Position numbers and translations under genes: made by a program
From: Tannerellaceae bacterium
GTDB taxonomy: Bacteria; Bacteroidota; Bacteroidia; Bacteroidales; Tannerellaceae
Length of the DNA stretch: 47,532 nucleotides
NCBI GenBank assembly: GCA_021204405.1
Contig: JAJPZJ010000088.1
Location: 1 to 47,532 of the forward strand
Direction of reading: 5' to 3'
The notes under the pieces: model-generated
What the model was told of the DNA's origin: nothing
Database searches by the model: none
Seen by the model: the letters and a program-made list of their open reading frames with translations, nothing else
Part shown: positions 9,107-17,275 of the stretch, one piece after another
How positions within the stretch are numbered: position 1 is the stretch's first letter
Layout: each line of letters opens with the position of its first letter

Positions 9107-10306
9107 CTATAATAGGGTTGCCAGTTTATTTATGATATCGCCGGCGACTTCCTGCTTATTCTTTAGCGGAAAGGCTGTCACATTCCCCTCTTTATCAATA
9201 AGAGTTATCTTATTAGTATCTCCCTGAAAGCCGGCTCCTTCTTCACGAAGAGAGTTAAGAACGATCAGGTCGAGGTTTTTCCGTTGTAGTTTGCCCCGGG
9301 CATTTTCCAATTCGTTGTTTGTTTCAAGTGCAAACCCAACCAGTAGCTGCCCAGGTTGCTTCAAAGCTCCCAGGGAAGCTGCAATATCGGGATTGGGAAC
9401 CAGTTTAAGCAGCATTTCTTCCTGTTGTTCCCGTTTGATCTTCTCGCCGGAAGGTTGGGACGGACGGTAGTCGGCTACGGCTGCACACAGGATGGCGGCA
9501 TCCATTCCGGGAAACTGCCGGGTTGCCACCTGGAACATCTCTTCTGCTGATTCCACATCTATCCTCCTGATAAACGGATGGGTAACTGACATAGCTACAG
9601 GACCAGCCACCAAAGTGACCTCAGCACCCTGCCGGGTACAGGCTTCAGCCAGGGCAAATCCCATCTTACCGGAAGAATAGTTACCTATAAAACGTACTGG
9701 ATCTATCTTTTCATATGTAGGACCGGCAGTTATTAGTATCCTTTTTTTTTCAAGAGGCTGTTTAACGGAAAAAAAGTCTTCCAATACCTTTACAATTACC
9801 TCCGGTTCCTCCATCCTTCCTTTTCCTATCAATTCACTTGCTAACTCGCCTACACCCGGTTCGATAATATGGTTACCGAATGCGCGTAAACGTTCAATAT
9901 TTTGCTGGGTGGCAGGATGGGCGAACATATCCAGGTCCATCGCCGGCGCTACAAATACTGGAGCTTTGCAGGAAAGGTAAGTCGTAATCAACATATTGTC
10001 TGCTATGCCATTTGCCATTTTACCAATGGTAGAAACACTTGCCGGGGCCACCAGCATAGCGTCAGCCCAAAGACCAAGATCTACATGGCTATTCCAGGTA
10101 CCGTCGCGATTGGAAAAGAATTCACTGATCACCGGCTTACGGCTCAGTGTGGAAAGGGTTAGCGGCGTAATAAATTCTTTACCGGCAGGCGTAATAACCA
10201 CCTGGACTTCCGCACCTTTTTTTACCAGCGCACGGATAAGGTAAGCAGCTTTATAAGCGGCAATACTTCCGGTTATTCCCAGGATAATATTTTTTCCTTT
10301 CAGCAT
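9107..10306 (-). CDS. coaBC: Bifunctional phosphopantothenoylcysteine decarboxylase/phosphopantothenate-cysteine ligase
   Basis: A 399-residue fused Dfp/CoaBC, steps two and three of coenzyme A synthesis. The CoaC half has GSIAAYKAAYLIR, the active-site histidine in TWNSHVDLGLWADAML, and APAMDLDMF, where the usual PxMN motif has D instead of N, a variant I recall from other Bacteroidetes. The CoaB half begins at KRILITAGPTYEKIDPVRFI, with SSGKMGFALAEAC for nucleotide binding and the catalytic lysine in KLVPNPDI. FMN and CTP are the expected cofactors. It ends in TAG, which shows amber is a working stop codon here. It lies 7 bases upstream of the DUF4835 gene. Confidence 0.96.
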   Translation of the reverse strand: MLKGKNIILGITGSIAAYKAAYLIRALVKKGAEVQVVITPAGKEFITPLTLSTLSRKPVISEFFSNRDGTWNSHVDLGLWADAMLVAPASVSTIGKMANGIADNMLITTYLSCKAPVFVAPAMDLDMFAHPATQQNIERLRAFGNHIIEPGVGELASELIGKGRMEEPEVIVKVLEDFFSVKQPLEKKRILITAGPTYEKIDPVRFIGNYSSGKMGFALAEACTRQGAEVTLVAGPVAMSVTHPFIRRIDVESAEEMFQVATRQFPGMDAAILCAAVADYRPSQPSGEKIKREQQEEMLLKLVPNPDIAASLGALKQPGQLLVGFALETNNELENARGKLQRKNLDLIVLNSLREEGAGFQGDTNKITLIDKEGNVTAFPLKNKQEVAGDIINKLATLL

Positions 10307-10399
10307 ATCTCTTTTATACCAGAAACTTTTGAAACCAGTTAAAATTATTTTTCCGGTTCCAAAAGTTATTATTTCAATTTTATTCTTTCTTTGTATTTA

Positions 10400-11551
10400 T
10401 TACAAACGCAACCTGAATATTTCACGGGCTGCCTGCCAGTCGATATTGGCATGTTCACCCAGTTTCCACCCCCGTTGTTTTACAGGTTCAACCAATGCAT
10501 TAATTGCACTTTCAGATATACCATACTCACTTAAGCGGGTTTTCATACCCATCTGGCGGAAGAAATTTTCCGTTGCCTGTATGGTAGTAGTTACCCGTTC
10601 GTCTGTACCGCCTGTGGTTATTCCAAATACGGTTTCACCCAGCCGGAGTATTTTAGCTTCCTTTTCTTTGCGCATGTATTCCATGACACCGGGTAACACC
10701 ACAGCCAGGGTTTGTGCATGATCCAATCCATATTGTACGGTAAGTGCATACCCCAACCGGTGCGACGACCAGTCTTGTGGTACTCCTACTCCAATCCAGC
10801 AGTTAAGTGCATTGGTTGCGGCCCACATCAGGTTGGCACGTATATCGTAATCAGACGGATTGTCTAATACCTTTATTCCTTCTTCTACAATCACCTTCAT
10901 CAGGCTCTCTGCAAAATAATCCTGCACCTTTGCATTGGCCGGATAGGTAAGGTATTGCTCGATCACATGGATAAACGAATCTACTACTCCATTGGCTACC
11001 TGGTGGGCAGGCAGGGAATAGGTCACCTGTGGATCCATCACTGCAAACTGAGGAAATAGGAGCGGGCTGGCAAAACTTAGTTTTTCCGAAGTAGAAGCCC
11101 GCGAGATCACTGCGCGTTCGTTCATTTCCGACCCGGTAGCAGCTAATGTAAGTACAGCACCCAATGGCATCACTTTACTGATCACTCCACCTTTGGAAAC
11201 AATATCCCAGGGCTCACCTTCGTAATACACAGCCGAAGCGATAAATTTAGTTGCATCGATTACCGATCCGCCTCCTACGGCCAGCAGAAAGTCAACCTGT
11301 TGCTCTTCTACTACCTTTACCGCTTTCATACAAGTTTCATAGAGTGGATTAGGTTCAATACCGGAAAACTCCGTTACCTTATAATCCTGTAAAGCAGCGA
11401 CTACCTGTTCATATATTCCATTCTTTTTAATGCTTCCCCCTCCATATAATACCATTATACGGCTTCCTTCGGGAATAAGGGCAGGGAAGCGATTAATCAC
11501 GCCTTTGCCAAAAACCACTTTTACTGGGTTATTGCATTCAAAGTTATTCAT
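10400..11551 (-). CDS. Iron-containing alcohol dehydrogenase (YqhD/BdhA-like)
   Basis: A 383-residue family III alcohol dehydrogenase. The NAD(P)-binding motif appears as LAVGGGSVIDATKFIA. Metal ligands are recognisable: the Asp and His of VVDSFIHVIEQY, and two later histidines in SSHRLGYAL and GLDHAQTLAVVLP. The closest types I recall are YqhD and butanol dehydrogenases that reduce aldehydes with NADPH. Its start codon overlaps the stop of the upstream exonuclease gene (ATGA at 11548-11551), so the two are translationally coupled. Intact. Confidence 0.93.
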   Translation of the reverse strand: MNNFECNNPVKVVFGKGVINRFPALIPEGSRIMVLYGGGSIKKNGIYEQVVAALQDYKVTEFSGIEPNPLYETCMKAVKVVEEQQVDFLLAVGGGSVIDATKFIASAVYYEGEPWDIVSKGGVISKVMPLGAVLTLAATGSEMNERAVISRASTSEKLSFASPLLFPQFAVMDPQVTYSLPAHQVANGVVDSFIHVIEQYLTYPANAKVQDYFAESLMKVIVEEGIKVLDNPSDYDIRANLMWAATNALNCWIGVGVPQDWSSHRLGYALTVQYGLDHAQTLAVVLPGVMEYMRKEKEAKILRLGETVFGITTGGTDERVTTTIQATENFFRQMGMKTRLSEYGISESAINALVEPVKQRGWKLGEHANIDWQAAREIFRLRL

Positions 11552-12324
11552 AGTGTTATTTTGAATTGAAATTTCTCAGTCTGATCTCTGTCAGCATTTT
11601 TTGTATTCAACGGGAAATCACCGTTCATAATCCAGGAATAATATCCGGGATCTGTTTTCAATACTTCCTCTACCAGCCGGCCTTTATATTTACCAAAGTT
11701 AATTACCTCCAGCCCTTCTTCATTGTAAATCATGCGGCCGGCAAAGTCGACATTTCTATTGAAGGAAGAATAGTCAGAAAGATACTGAACATCATTCTGA
11801 AGGTCGGGATAACGATCTAACTGAGCTTTCAGTATCTCATACGTTGCCAGCGTGTCGGCTTCGGCCGTATGGGCATTCTCCAGGTTTTTATCGCAATAAA
11901 ATTTATAGGCTGCAGCAAGTGTACGTTGTTCCATCTTATGGAAAATGGTCTGTACATCTACCAATTTACGTTTATTCATATCGATATCCACACCTGCACG
12001 GAGAAATTCTTCTGCCAGCAAAGGAATGTCGAAACGGTTAGAGTTATAACCGGCCAGGTCACATCCTTCGATCTGTGCAGCCAAAGACTTAGCGATCTCT
12101 TTAAAGGTCGGACAATCTTTTACATCCTCGTCGCTGATCCCATGAATAGCTGTTGATTCGGGCGGGATTGGCATTTCAGGATTGATCCGGCGCGTTTTAC
12201 TTTCTTCTTTTCCATTCGGAAATACCTTCAGGTAAGAGATTTCCACGATCCGGTCTTTTACTATATTGATACCCGTTGTTTCCAGGTCGAAGAAAACTAA
12301 CGGGTTCTTCAGGTTCAATTGCAT
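11548..12324 (-). CDS. DnaQ-like 3'-5' exonuclease
   Basis: A 258-residue DEDDh exonuclease: D13 and E15 in FFDLETTGIN, the second Asp in GYNSNRFDIPLL, and the final His and Asp in HTAEADTLATYEI. Residues after about 205 form a small extra domain (NFGKYKGRLVEEV ... YYSWIMNGDFP) seen in Bacteroidetes relatives, of unknown role. Likely acts as a proofreading or repair nuclease; its place beside dnaN (10-base gap) supports a link to replication. Intact. Confidence 0.92.
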   Translation of the reverse strand: MQLNLKNPLVFFDLETTGINIVKDRIVEISYLKVFPNGKEESKTRRINPEMPIPPESTAIHGISDEDVKDCPTFKEIAKSLAAQIEGCDLAGYNSNRFDIPLLAEEFLRAGVDIDMNKRKLVDVQTIFHKMEQRTLAAAYKFYCDKNLENAHTAEADTLATYEILKAQLDRYPDLQNDVQYLSDYSSFNRNVDFAGRMIYNEEGLEVINFGKYKGRLVEEVLKTDPGYYSWIMNGDFPLNTKNADRDQTEKFQFKITL

Positions 12325-12334
12325 TATTCAGGGT

Positions 12335-13459
12335 TTAGTCATTTAACATCATTGGCATCAGAAGCATCAGCAGATCTTCGTCTTCCTCATTCTCAGAAGG
12401 AACGATCAGGCCTGCACGGGATGGGTCGGCCAATTCAAGCACCACTTCTTCCGCAGCGATGTTAGTTAATATTTCTATCAGGTAGGTAGCTTTGAAACCG
12501 ATGCTCATATCCGTACCCTCATATTGGCAAACCATTGTTTCTTCGGCTGATGTTGAAAAGTCAATATCCTGTGCGGAAACCTGCATCATACTATCTTTCA
12601 ATTGCAGTTTAACAAGACTACTTGCCGGATTGGAGAACACGGATACCCGTTTGAGTGCATTCAGGAATGAGATACGGTCTATGGTGACCTTAAATGGATT
12701 TTCCTGGGGAATTACACTGTTATAGTTCGGATAGCGTCCTTCGATCAGGCGGCATACCATTTCGAAGTTGGTAAAGTTCACGTAGGCATTATTCTCGTCG
12801 AACCGAATCGTTACCTCCTCTGTTTCTTTAGCCAATACACCTTTCAACAGGTTAGCGGGTTTTTTAGGGAGGATAAATGCGGCACGCTCTGCGGATTTCA
12901 CTGCCAGGTTACGGTAACGTACCAGCTTATGTCCGTCAGACGCTACAAAAGTAAGGCTGTCTGTGCTGATATCGAAATATACACCATTCATTACCGGGCG
13001 TAATTCATCATCAGCTGTAGCAAACAGGGAGCGGCTGACTCCGTTCAGCAACATCTGTGCATCGATTGTAAGAGTTACTGCGTTTTCCCCTAATGGTTTT
13101 TGCTGTGGATAGGCATCTCCTTTCTGGCCGATAAAATTATATTTACCATTCTGGAAATGGATAAAGATTTCCAGGTTCTCATCATTAATATCAAACGTTA
13201 ATGGTTGCTCCGGCAATTCTTTTAACGGATCCAGCAGTATTTTAGCCGAAACAGCAAACAGGCCACTTCCCGCTGCATTCATCACTTCTACAGAAGTTAC
13301 CAGCCGGGTTTCGGCATCGGATGCTGTTATGGTAAGTGTTGTTCCCTGCAGGTCGAACAGGAAGCTATCCAGGATAGGCAACGAGTTCTTGGAAGCGATA
13401 ACTTTGCTTATTGACTGCAGGCGTGATAGTAACGCTGTGCTGGATACATCAAATCTCAT
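12335..13459 (-). CDS. dnaN: DNA polymerase III sliding clamp subunit beta
   Basis: A 374-residue beta clamp of normal length with three repeated clamp domains. Recognisable pieces are MRFDVSSTALLSRLQSISKVI at the N-terminus, the loop DGHKLVRY in the middle domain and the C-terminal acidic tail ending in LLMLLMPMMLND. The clamp encircles DNA and tethers DNA polymerase III. It is followed by the exonuclease gene on the same strand and is separated from the upstream ribosomal protein cluster by a strong terminator hairpin. Intact. Confidence 0.97.
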   Translation of the reverse strand: MRFDVSSTALLSRLQSISKVIASKNSLPILDSFLFDLQGTTLTITASDAETRLVTSVEVMNAAGSGLFAVSAKILLDPLKELPEQPLTFDINDENLEIFIHFQNGKYNFIGQKGDAYPQQKPLGENAVTLTIDAQMLLNGVSRSLFATADDELRPVMNGVYFDISTDSLTFVASDGHKLVRYRNLAVKSAERAAFILPKKPANLLKGVLAKETEEVTIRFDENNAYVNFTNFEMVCRLIEGRYPNYNSVIPQENPFKVTIDRISFLNALKRVSVFSNPASSLVKLQLKDSMMQVSAQDIDFSTSAEETMVCQYEGTDMSIGFKATYLIEILTNIAAEEVVLELADPSRAGLIVPSENEEDEDLLMLLMPMMLND

Positions 13460-13519
13460 GGCTTTTAATATTTATCTGTTATTATTCGTTATTTCTTTCC
13501 TTTACTTTATTTAGCTGAA

Positions 13520-13527
13520 CAAAATTA
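13520..13527 (-). promoter_or_regulatory. Candidate -7 element for dnaN
   Basis: On the minus strand TAATTTTG matches TAnnTTTG and lies about 60 bases upstream of the dnaN start. The expected TTTG 19 bases further up is not present (TATA instead), so this is a weak call. Confidence 0.35.
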
Positions 13528-13575
13528 AGAAAATATTTGATTAACCTATAGGGTACTCCACAAAAGATTAGGCAT

Positions 13576-13622
13576 ATAGAAAGAGTTCCTTTCTAAAAAA
13601 ATTGAAAAGGAACTCTTTCTAT
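13576..13622 (-). terminator. Strong hairpin terminator between the rpmB cluster and dnaN
   Basis: A perfect 17-base inverted repeat (13576-13592 and 13606-13622, arm ATAGAAAGAGTTCCTTT) with a 13-base loop. It follows the DUF4295 stop codon by 16 bases on the minus strand and so should end the ribosomal protein transcript. Confidence 0.85.
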
Positions 13623-13638
13623 ATTCTATATGATCTGA

Positions 13639-13791
13639 TTATTTCGCGAAGAAATCTTTAACAGCTTCATTAGGAACCATTTCTTCCTGGAAAATGTAAG
13701 CTCCGGTTTTTGGAGACTTTACCATTTTAATAACTTTCGAATAGGTACAACCGTCACCTTTCTTAAATGATGCAACTGCTTTTTTTGCCAT
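13639..13791 (-). CDS. DUF4295 family small protein
   Basis: A 50-residue basic protein starting MAKKAVASFKKGDG and ending NEAVKDFFAK. It belongs to the small DUF4295 family which in Bacteroidetes sits directly after rpmG and rpmB. A ribosome-related role is likely from position and charge, but none is established. The sequence is intact and starts 15 bases after the rpmG stop codon. Confidence 0.9.
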   Translation of the reverse strand: MAKKAVASFKKGDGCTYSKVIKMVKSPKTGAYIFQEEMVPNEAVKDFFAK

Positions 13792-13806
13792 TATTTAAAT
13801 CTCCTA

Positions 13807-13995
13807 TTACTTAATTTCTTTATGTACTGTCATTTTTCTCAGGATAGGATTGTATTTTTTCAATTCCAAACGCTGAGTTGTATTCTTTCTGTTTTTGGTA
13901 GTGATATATCTTGAAGTACCTGGCATCCCACTTTCTTTGTGTTCAGTACATTCCAGAATCACCTGTACTCTGTTGCCTTTTGCTTTCTTTGCCAT
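13807..13995 (-). CDS. rpmG: 50S ribosomal protein bL33
   Basis: The 62-residue protein is a typical bL33: [19 protein letters not shown], then [13 protein letters not shown] and [18 protein letters not shown]. It is a large-subunit protein near the E site. The zinc-binding cysteine pairs of the C+ form are absent, so this is the zinc-independent form (only one Cys, in LECTEH). It lies 16 bases downstream of rpmB. Intact. Confidence 0.97.
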   Translation of the reverse strand: MAKKAKGNRVQVILECTEHKESGMPGTSRYITTKNRKNTTQRLELKKYNPILRKMTVHKEIK

Positions 13996-14011
13996 TTCTT
14001 ATTTCCTCCGA

Positions 14012-14251
14012 TTAAGCGTTTAAATAACCTTTGTCAGCTGCCATTCTGATTGCCGCATCCAAACCTAGTTTGTTAATAGTACGCAAGCCTGCAGCTGAAA
14101 TATTCAGGTTAATCCAACAATCCTGTTCTACCCAATAGAACTTTTTAGTAAAGAGGTTAACATTGAATTTACGTTTCGTTCTTCTTTTAGAGTGCGAAAC
14201 GTTATTGCCAACCATTGCTTTTTTTCCGGTAATTTGACAAATCTTAGACAT
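14012..14251 (-). CDS. rpmB: 50S ribosomal protein bL28
   Basis: The 79-residue protein is a standard bL28: [29 protein letters not shown] near the start and [22 protein letters not shown] in the C-terminal half. It is a structural protein of the large subunit. As the first gene of the rpmB-rpmG-DUF4295 group, it is preceded by two candidate promoters. Intact. Confidence 0.97.
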   Translation of the reverse strand: MSKICQITGKKAMVGNNVSHSKRRTKRKFNVNLFTKKFYWVEQDCWINLNISAAGLRTINKLGLDAAIRMAADKGYLNA

Positions 14252-14307
14252 CGCTATCTTTTATTTTATTTTGTTATTCGCAATTTATATTTCTCACAAT
14301 CAGGGCG

Positions 14308-14447
14308 CAAAGTAAATCATAAAAATCAATTCATGCAACTATTTATCCCTCAAAATGCGCATTAACTCCTTTTTCCGAACTAGCATCACGATCAGATAAA
14401 GGAAGAATCCCAGAGAATCATTATTTCTCTTACGGGCTGCAAAGGTA
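14308..14447 (-). promoter_or_regulatory. Candidate promoters of the rpmB cluster
   Basis: Minus-strand -7 elements TACCTTTG (14440-14447, perfect TAnnTTTG) and TTACTTTG (14308-14315, one off) lie about 190 and 57 bases upstream of rpmB. The distal one has a TTG-containing stretch near the -33 position. The roughly 280 bases between rpmB and the glutathione peroxidase gene hold these elements and nothing else I can support. Confidence 0.5.
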
Positions 14448-14534
14448 GAAAATTTTCTAACATTTAACAACACCGGAATCGGAATTATTTTTAATATTTT
14501 ATTTTTACTATACCTGATAGTTTAGAAAGTTTTG

Positions 14535-15074
14535 TCATTCCTCAATCCAACTAACGATCGTTTCACTTAACGGACTTTCACGGGGAGCCACCGTAGCTAC
14601 CCATTTTCCCTCTTCATCAATAAGATATTTCTGAAAGTTCCAGGTAACCGGTGAATCTTCCCTGCCATTTTCAGATGCTTGTGTCAGCTACTGGTAAACA
14701 GGAGCCATATCGTCACCGACTACTGATATTTTAGCCATCAACGGGAAAGTTACCCCATAGTTGATACTACAGAATTCTTGGATTTCGGCATTTGTACCCG
14801 GCTCCTGTTCCCTGAAATTATTGGCAGGAAAGCCGATAATGGTAAACTGATCTCCCCCATACGTATCATACAATTGTTGTAATTGTTCATACTGGGGAGT
14901 TAACCCGCATTTAGAAGCCACATTTACTATCAGTACCTTTTTCCCTTTTAATTGTGAAAGAGGAAAAGATTGGCCATCGATTGTTTCAACCGTAAAGTCA
15001 TAAAACGTTTTATTCTGCGCTACCAATGGTGACAATACCAACAAAAGGCAGAAAAATGTAAAAATTGATCTCAT
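14535..15074 (-). pseudogene. Glutathione peroxidase family protein with in-frame amber codon
   Basis: A signal peptide (FTFFCLLLVLSPLVAQ) leads a glutathione/thioredoxin peroxidase domain: catalytic Cys in VNVASKCGLTPQYEQL, QEPG for the glutamine, and, beyond a stop, the Trp-Asn motif in SPVTWNFQKYL. TAG at 14688-14690 interrupts the frame after APVYQ, at a site where relatives often have Trp (a TGG to TAG change would suffice). The frame then stays open for 50 more family-like residues to TGA at 14535, giving 179 residues with read-through. As written the product lacks the Trp-Asn pair of the catalytic tetrad. It probably worked as a periplasmic peroxidase. Confidence 0.85.
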
Positions 15075-15174
15075 TTTATATATATTATTTTATATATATT
15101 ATTGTTTTACTTGTACAAAGATAATTTTATATATATTATTTTATATATATTATTGTTTTACTTGTACAAAGATA
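15073..15174. repeat. 51-base tandem duplication over the peroxidase promoter
   Basis: Two exact 51-base units (15073-15123 and 15124-15174) lie immediately upstream of the peroxidase start codon; the first unit begins inside the ATG. Each unit carries, on the minus strand, TATCTTTG, a perfect Bacteroidetes -7 element, plus an AT-rich leader. The duplication therefore doubles the -7 element and the 5' leader. Confidence 0.9.
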
Positions 15175-16127
15175 TATAAATATGCAAAATATTTAAGTTT
15201 GTATAAAAGAATTTGTTTCGCTATAAAGCATACTTGTATAATTCTAAAAACAACTTATTAAACATACATACAAATGTAAAAAATCCTCTTTCTATTAACA
15301 GGATAAATTTTATCAGAATCAATAGCGAGATATAAGAATAAAATTAAGAATTCCTTTAATGAAAACGGCATTTTCTAATAGCCAATATTGAAAAGGCGAT
15401 CAAAATCCCATATAACATTTAAACACGAATGATTATATAATATCATAATCATAAAATAAATAATAATTGTTTTGAATTATTGAAATAAACTTTGTTATTT
15501 CTTCGGATATAATTTAATTATAAAAAAAATATTAATTCTAATTTAATTTCAAAGGATATTCTGGTTATACTTTTCCGCTTGGATACAACAAAAAATGAAA
15601 AAGAATTTATCACTGACTTCCAGAACTCCCCGCAGCTTTTCAGAGATAAGAAGGATTTTTAAACATATCAAAACGTCATGTTCTATAACATATATCAGCC
15701 ATTCTATTTATATTTTTGCATACTTCCAGGCCACAGCTTTTTTAGTTTATTTTTTAATGCCAATTATACTATTAATATGCAGTTTATTACAAATAATTAT
15801 TTAATTTATTTATCAATTTTTTATATTAAAAATTTTGCAAAAATAAAATCTTAATTTGCAAAAATAAAATCTTAAAAAGCTCTCATTTTGAGGATAAATA
15901 ATGAATATCAATCCCTGAATTTTCCATATATTTGTATTAATATTTTTTATAAAATCTATGTCTAATAGTGTGTATTTATGGCTTTCCTTTTAAAAGAGGA
16001 TAGAAATTTTGCACCGGGAAGTTGCATATCAACCTAACCCGTTAAGAGACAAAAGAATGTGTTACATTCAAAAGTAATGGACCTGTAAAGGTTCAACAAC
16101 CCTTTTTAAATAAAAGACCTTAGTGAA
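15075..16127. other. AT-rich non-coding stretch with duplications
   Basis: This 1-kb region is very AT-rich. It holds the 51-base duplication, a 21-base duplication at 15834-15875 and a plus-strand TATATTTG element at 15927-15934 that could serve the regulator gene starting at 16128. An open frame at 15595-15804 would encode a 69-residue protein with a hydrophobic C-terminal half, but its composition is that of random AT-rich DNA and I see no family or ribosome-binding site. I find no RNA gene. Confidence 0.6.
15834..15875. repeat. 21-base perfect tandem duplication
   Basis: Two exact copies of a 21-base unit (15834-15854 and 15855-15875). On the minus strand each unit contains TATTTTTG, matching the -7 consensus TAnnTTTG, so, like the 51-base repeat, it duplicates a promoter-like element. 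No minus-strand gene starts nearby, so promoter function is doubtful. Confidence 0.85.
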
Positions 16128-16982
16128 ATGAAAGCAGTGAGTAAGGTTATCAATGGGTATTATTATTACTATGAATTAGGTAATACTAATCAACCGGTGA
16201 TAGAAGTATTAAACGTTACAGGTGATGCTTACCGGTCGGGGACGATCGGGATAAACGAAATTATTTTGTCTTACAGGGGAAATGTGAAGTAGTTTGTGAT
16301 ACATATCCTCCTGTTACCATTTCGGCGAAAGAGTCTATTTTTCTTCCGTCGGGTTCACATTTCAAAGCAGTTTCCGAAAAAAACAGCCACATCATCATTC
16401 TCCGGCTGGATCCACTTCAGAAATTATATGGGGGATCCTATTCGGTGGAAGATCTTTATAACGAAGCCCAGCAATATTCTTTTCCGGAAGAGGCTTGCAA
16501 ACTAGAGATCAACAGTATGATGAATCAATGCTTAACCAGTTTAGCCACTTATATAGAGAGCGGCATAAAGTATCCCATACTTTATGAAATCAAAATCAAG
16601 GAGTTGCTCATGATTTTGAACGGATATTACGAGAAAAAGAATCTTTGTTATTTCTTTAAACCGGTTCTGAACAATGATTTCCGTTTTGCCTCTTTTATCC
16701 TAAATAACTGGAAAGATGCAAAAAAATGCAAAAGAGCTGGCAGAGCTTGCCTCTTATACAGAGACTGCCTTCAACAAAAAATTCAAGAAAGTATTCGGAA
16801 CGACCCCTTATAAATGGTTGAATGAACGTAAGTCTACTAAAATCATGTATGAGATTACTAATACAGACAAACCGCTGAAACAGATCGCCGAAGAATATGA
16901 CTTTAATTCACAGCAACAATTCAATGATTATTGTATCCGCAATCTTAAACAGACACCGGGGAATATCCGGAATAGCGGGTAA
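16128..16982 (+). pseudogene. AraC-family transcriptional regulator, two frameshifts
   Basis: With two one-base corrections this is a 284-residue regulator. The N-terminal half is a sensor domain with beta-rich cupin-like segments (VVCDTYPPVTISAKESIFLP). The C-terminal AraC helix-turn-helix has NAKELAELASYTETAFNKKF for the first helix pair and PLKQIAEEYDFNSQQQFNDY for the second. Lesions are a T4 run at 16264-16267 (five expected) and an A7 run at 16720-16726 (six expected). It lies beside, and convergent with, the fimbrial operon and may have controlled it; that is inference from position. As written no DNA-binding full-length product is made, though a start inside the last segment could give a domain fragment. 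Confidence 0.85.
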
Positions 16983-17006
16983 AAGATAAAAACTTAACAT
17001 ACTAAA

Positions 17007-17052
17007 AAACGATAACGAGTTACTGAATAATTTCAGTAACTCGTTATCGTTT
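17007..17052. terminator. Terminator hairpin after the AraC-type gene
   Basis: A perfect 21-base inverted repeat (17007-17027 and 17032-17052, arm AAACGATAACGAGTTACTGA plus one A) with a 4-base loop lies 25 bases after the regulator stop codon. It is flanked by A-rich and T-containing DNA and could work in both directions. Confidence 0.85.
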
Positions 17053-17213
17053 ATACTCCTATATTTCCTTTACAACAAAAAAATAAAAAGATCTGGTTCT
17101 CCGTACAGACAGAGATTGCATAAACCAAATCAACCTAATCCATTATTATATTTGAAAGGCCCCATTGTTTATAATACCCTTCAAGCAATCCATTTTCTTT
17201 GATTAATAAAAAT

Positions 17214-17240
17214 GGGGATATCCTTTTACAAGATATCCCC
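17214..17240 (-). terminator. Terminator of the fimbrial operon
   Basis: On the minus strand GGGGATATC and GATATCCCC form a 9-base perfect stem with a 9-base loop, followed by ATTTTTATT. It lies 36 bases after the last fimbrial gene. Confidence 0.8.
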
Positions 17241-17275
17241 TTCGAGACAAATTAAACCTATTCAGTAAACTAAAC

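Noticed and set aside
14688..14690. Recoding of TAG (or TGA) as an amino acid
   Set aside because: TAG ends coaBC, pstS and cobA, and TGA ends yqgE and the exonuclease gene, each at a sensible family length.
15595..15804. Possible 69-residue membrane protein
   Set aside because: The composition is what AT-rich random DNA gives, no ribosome-binding site is seen and no neighbour supports it.
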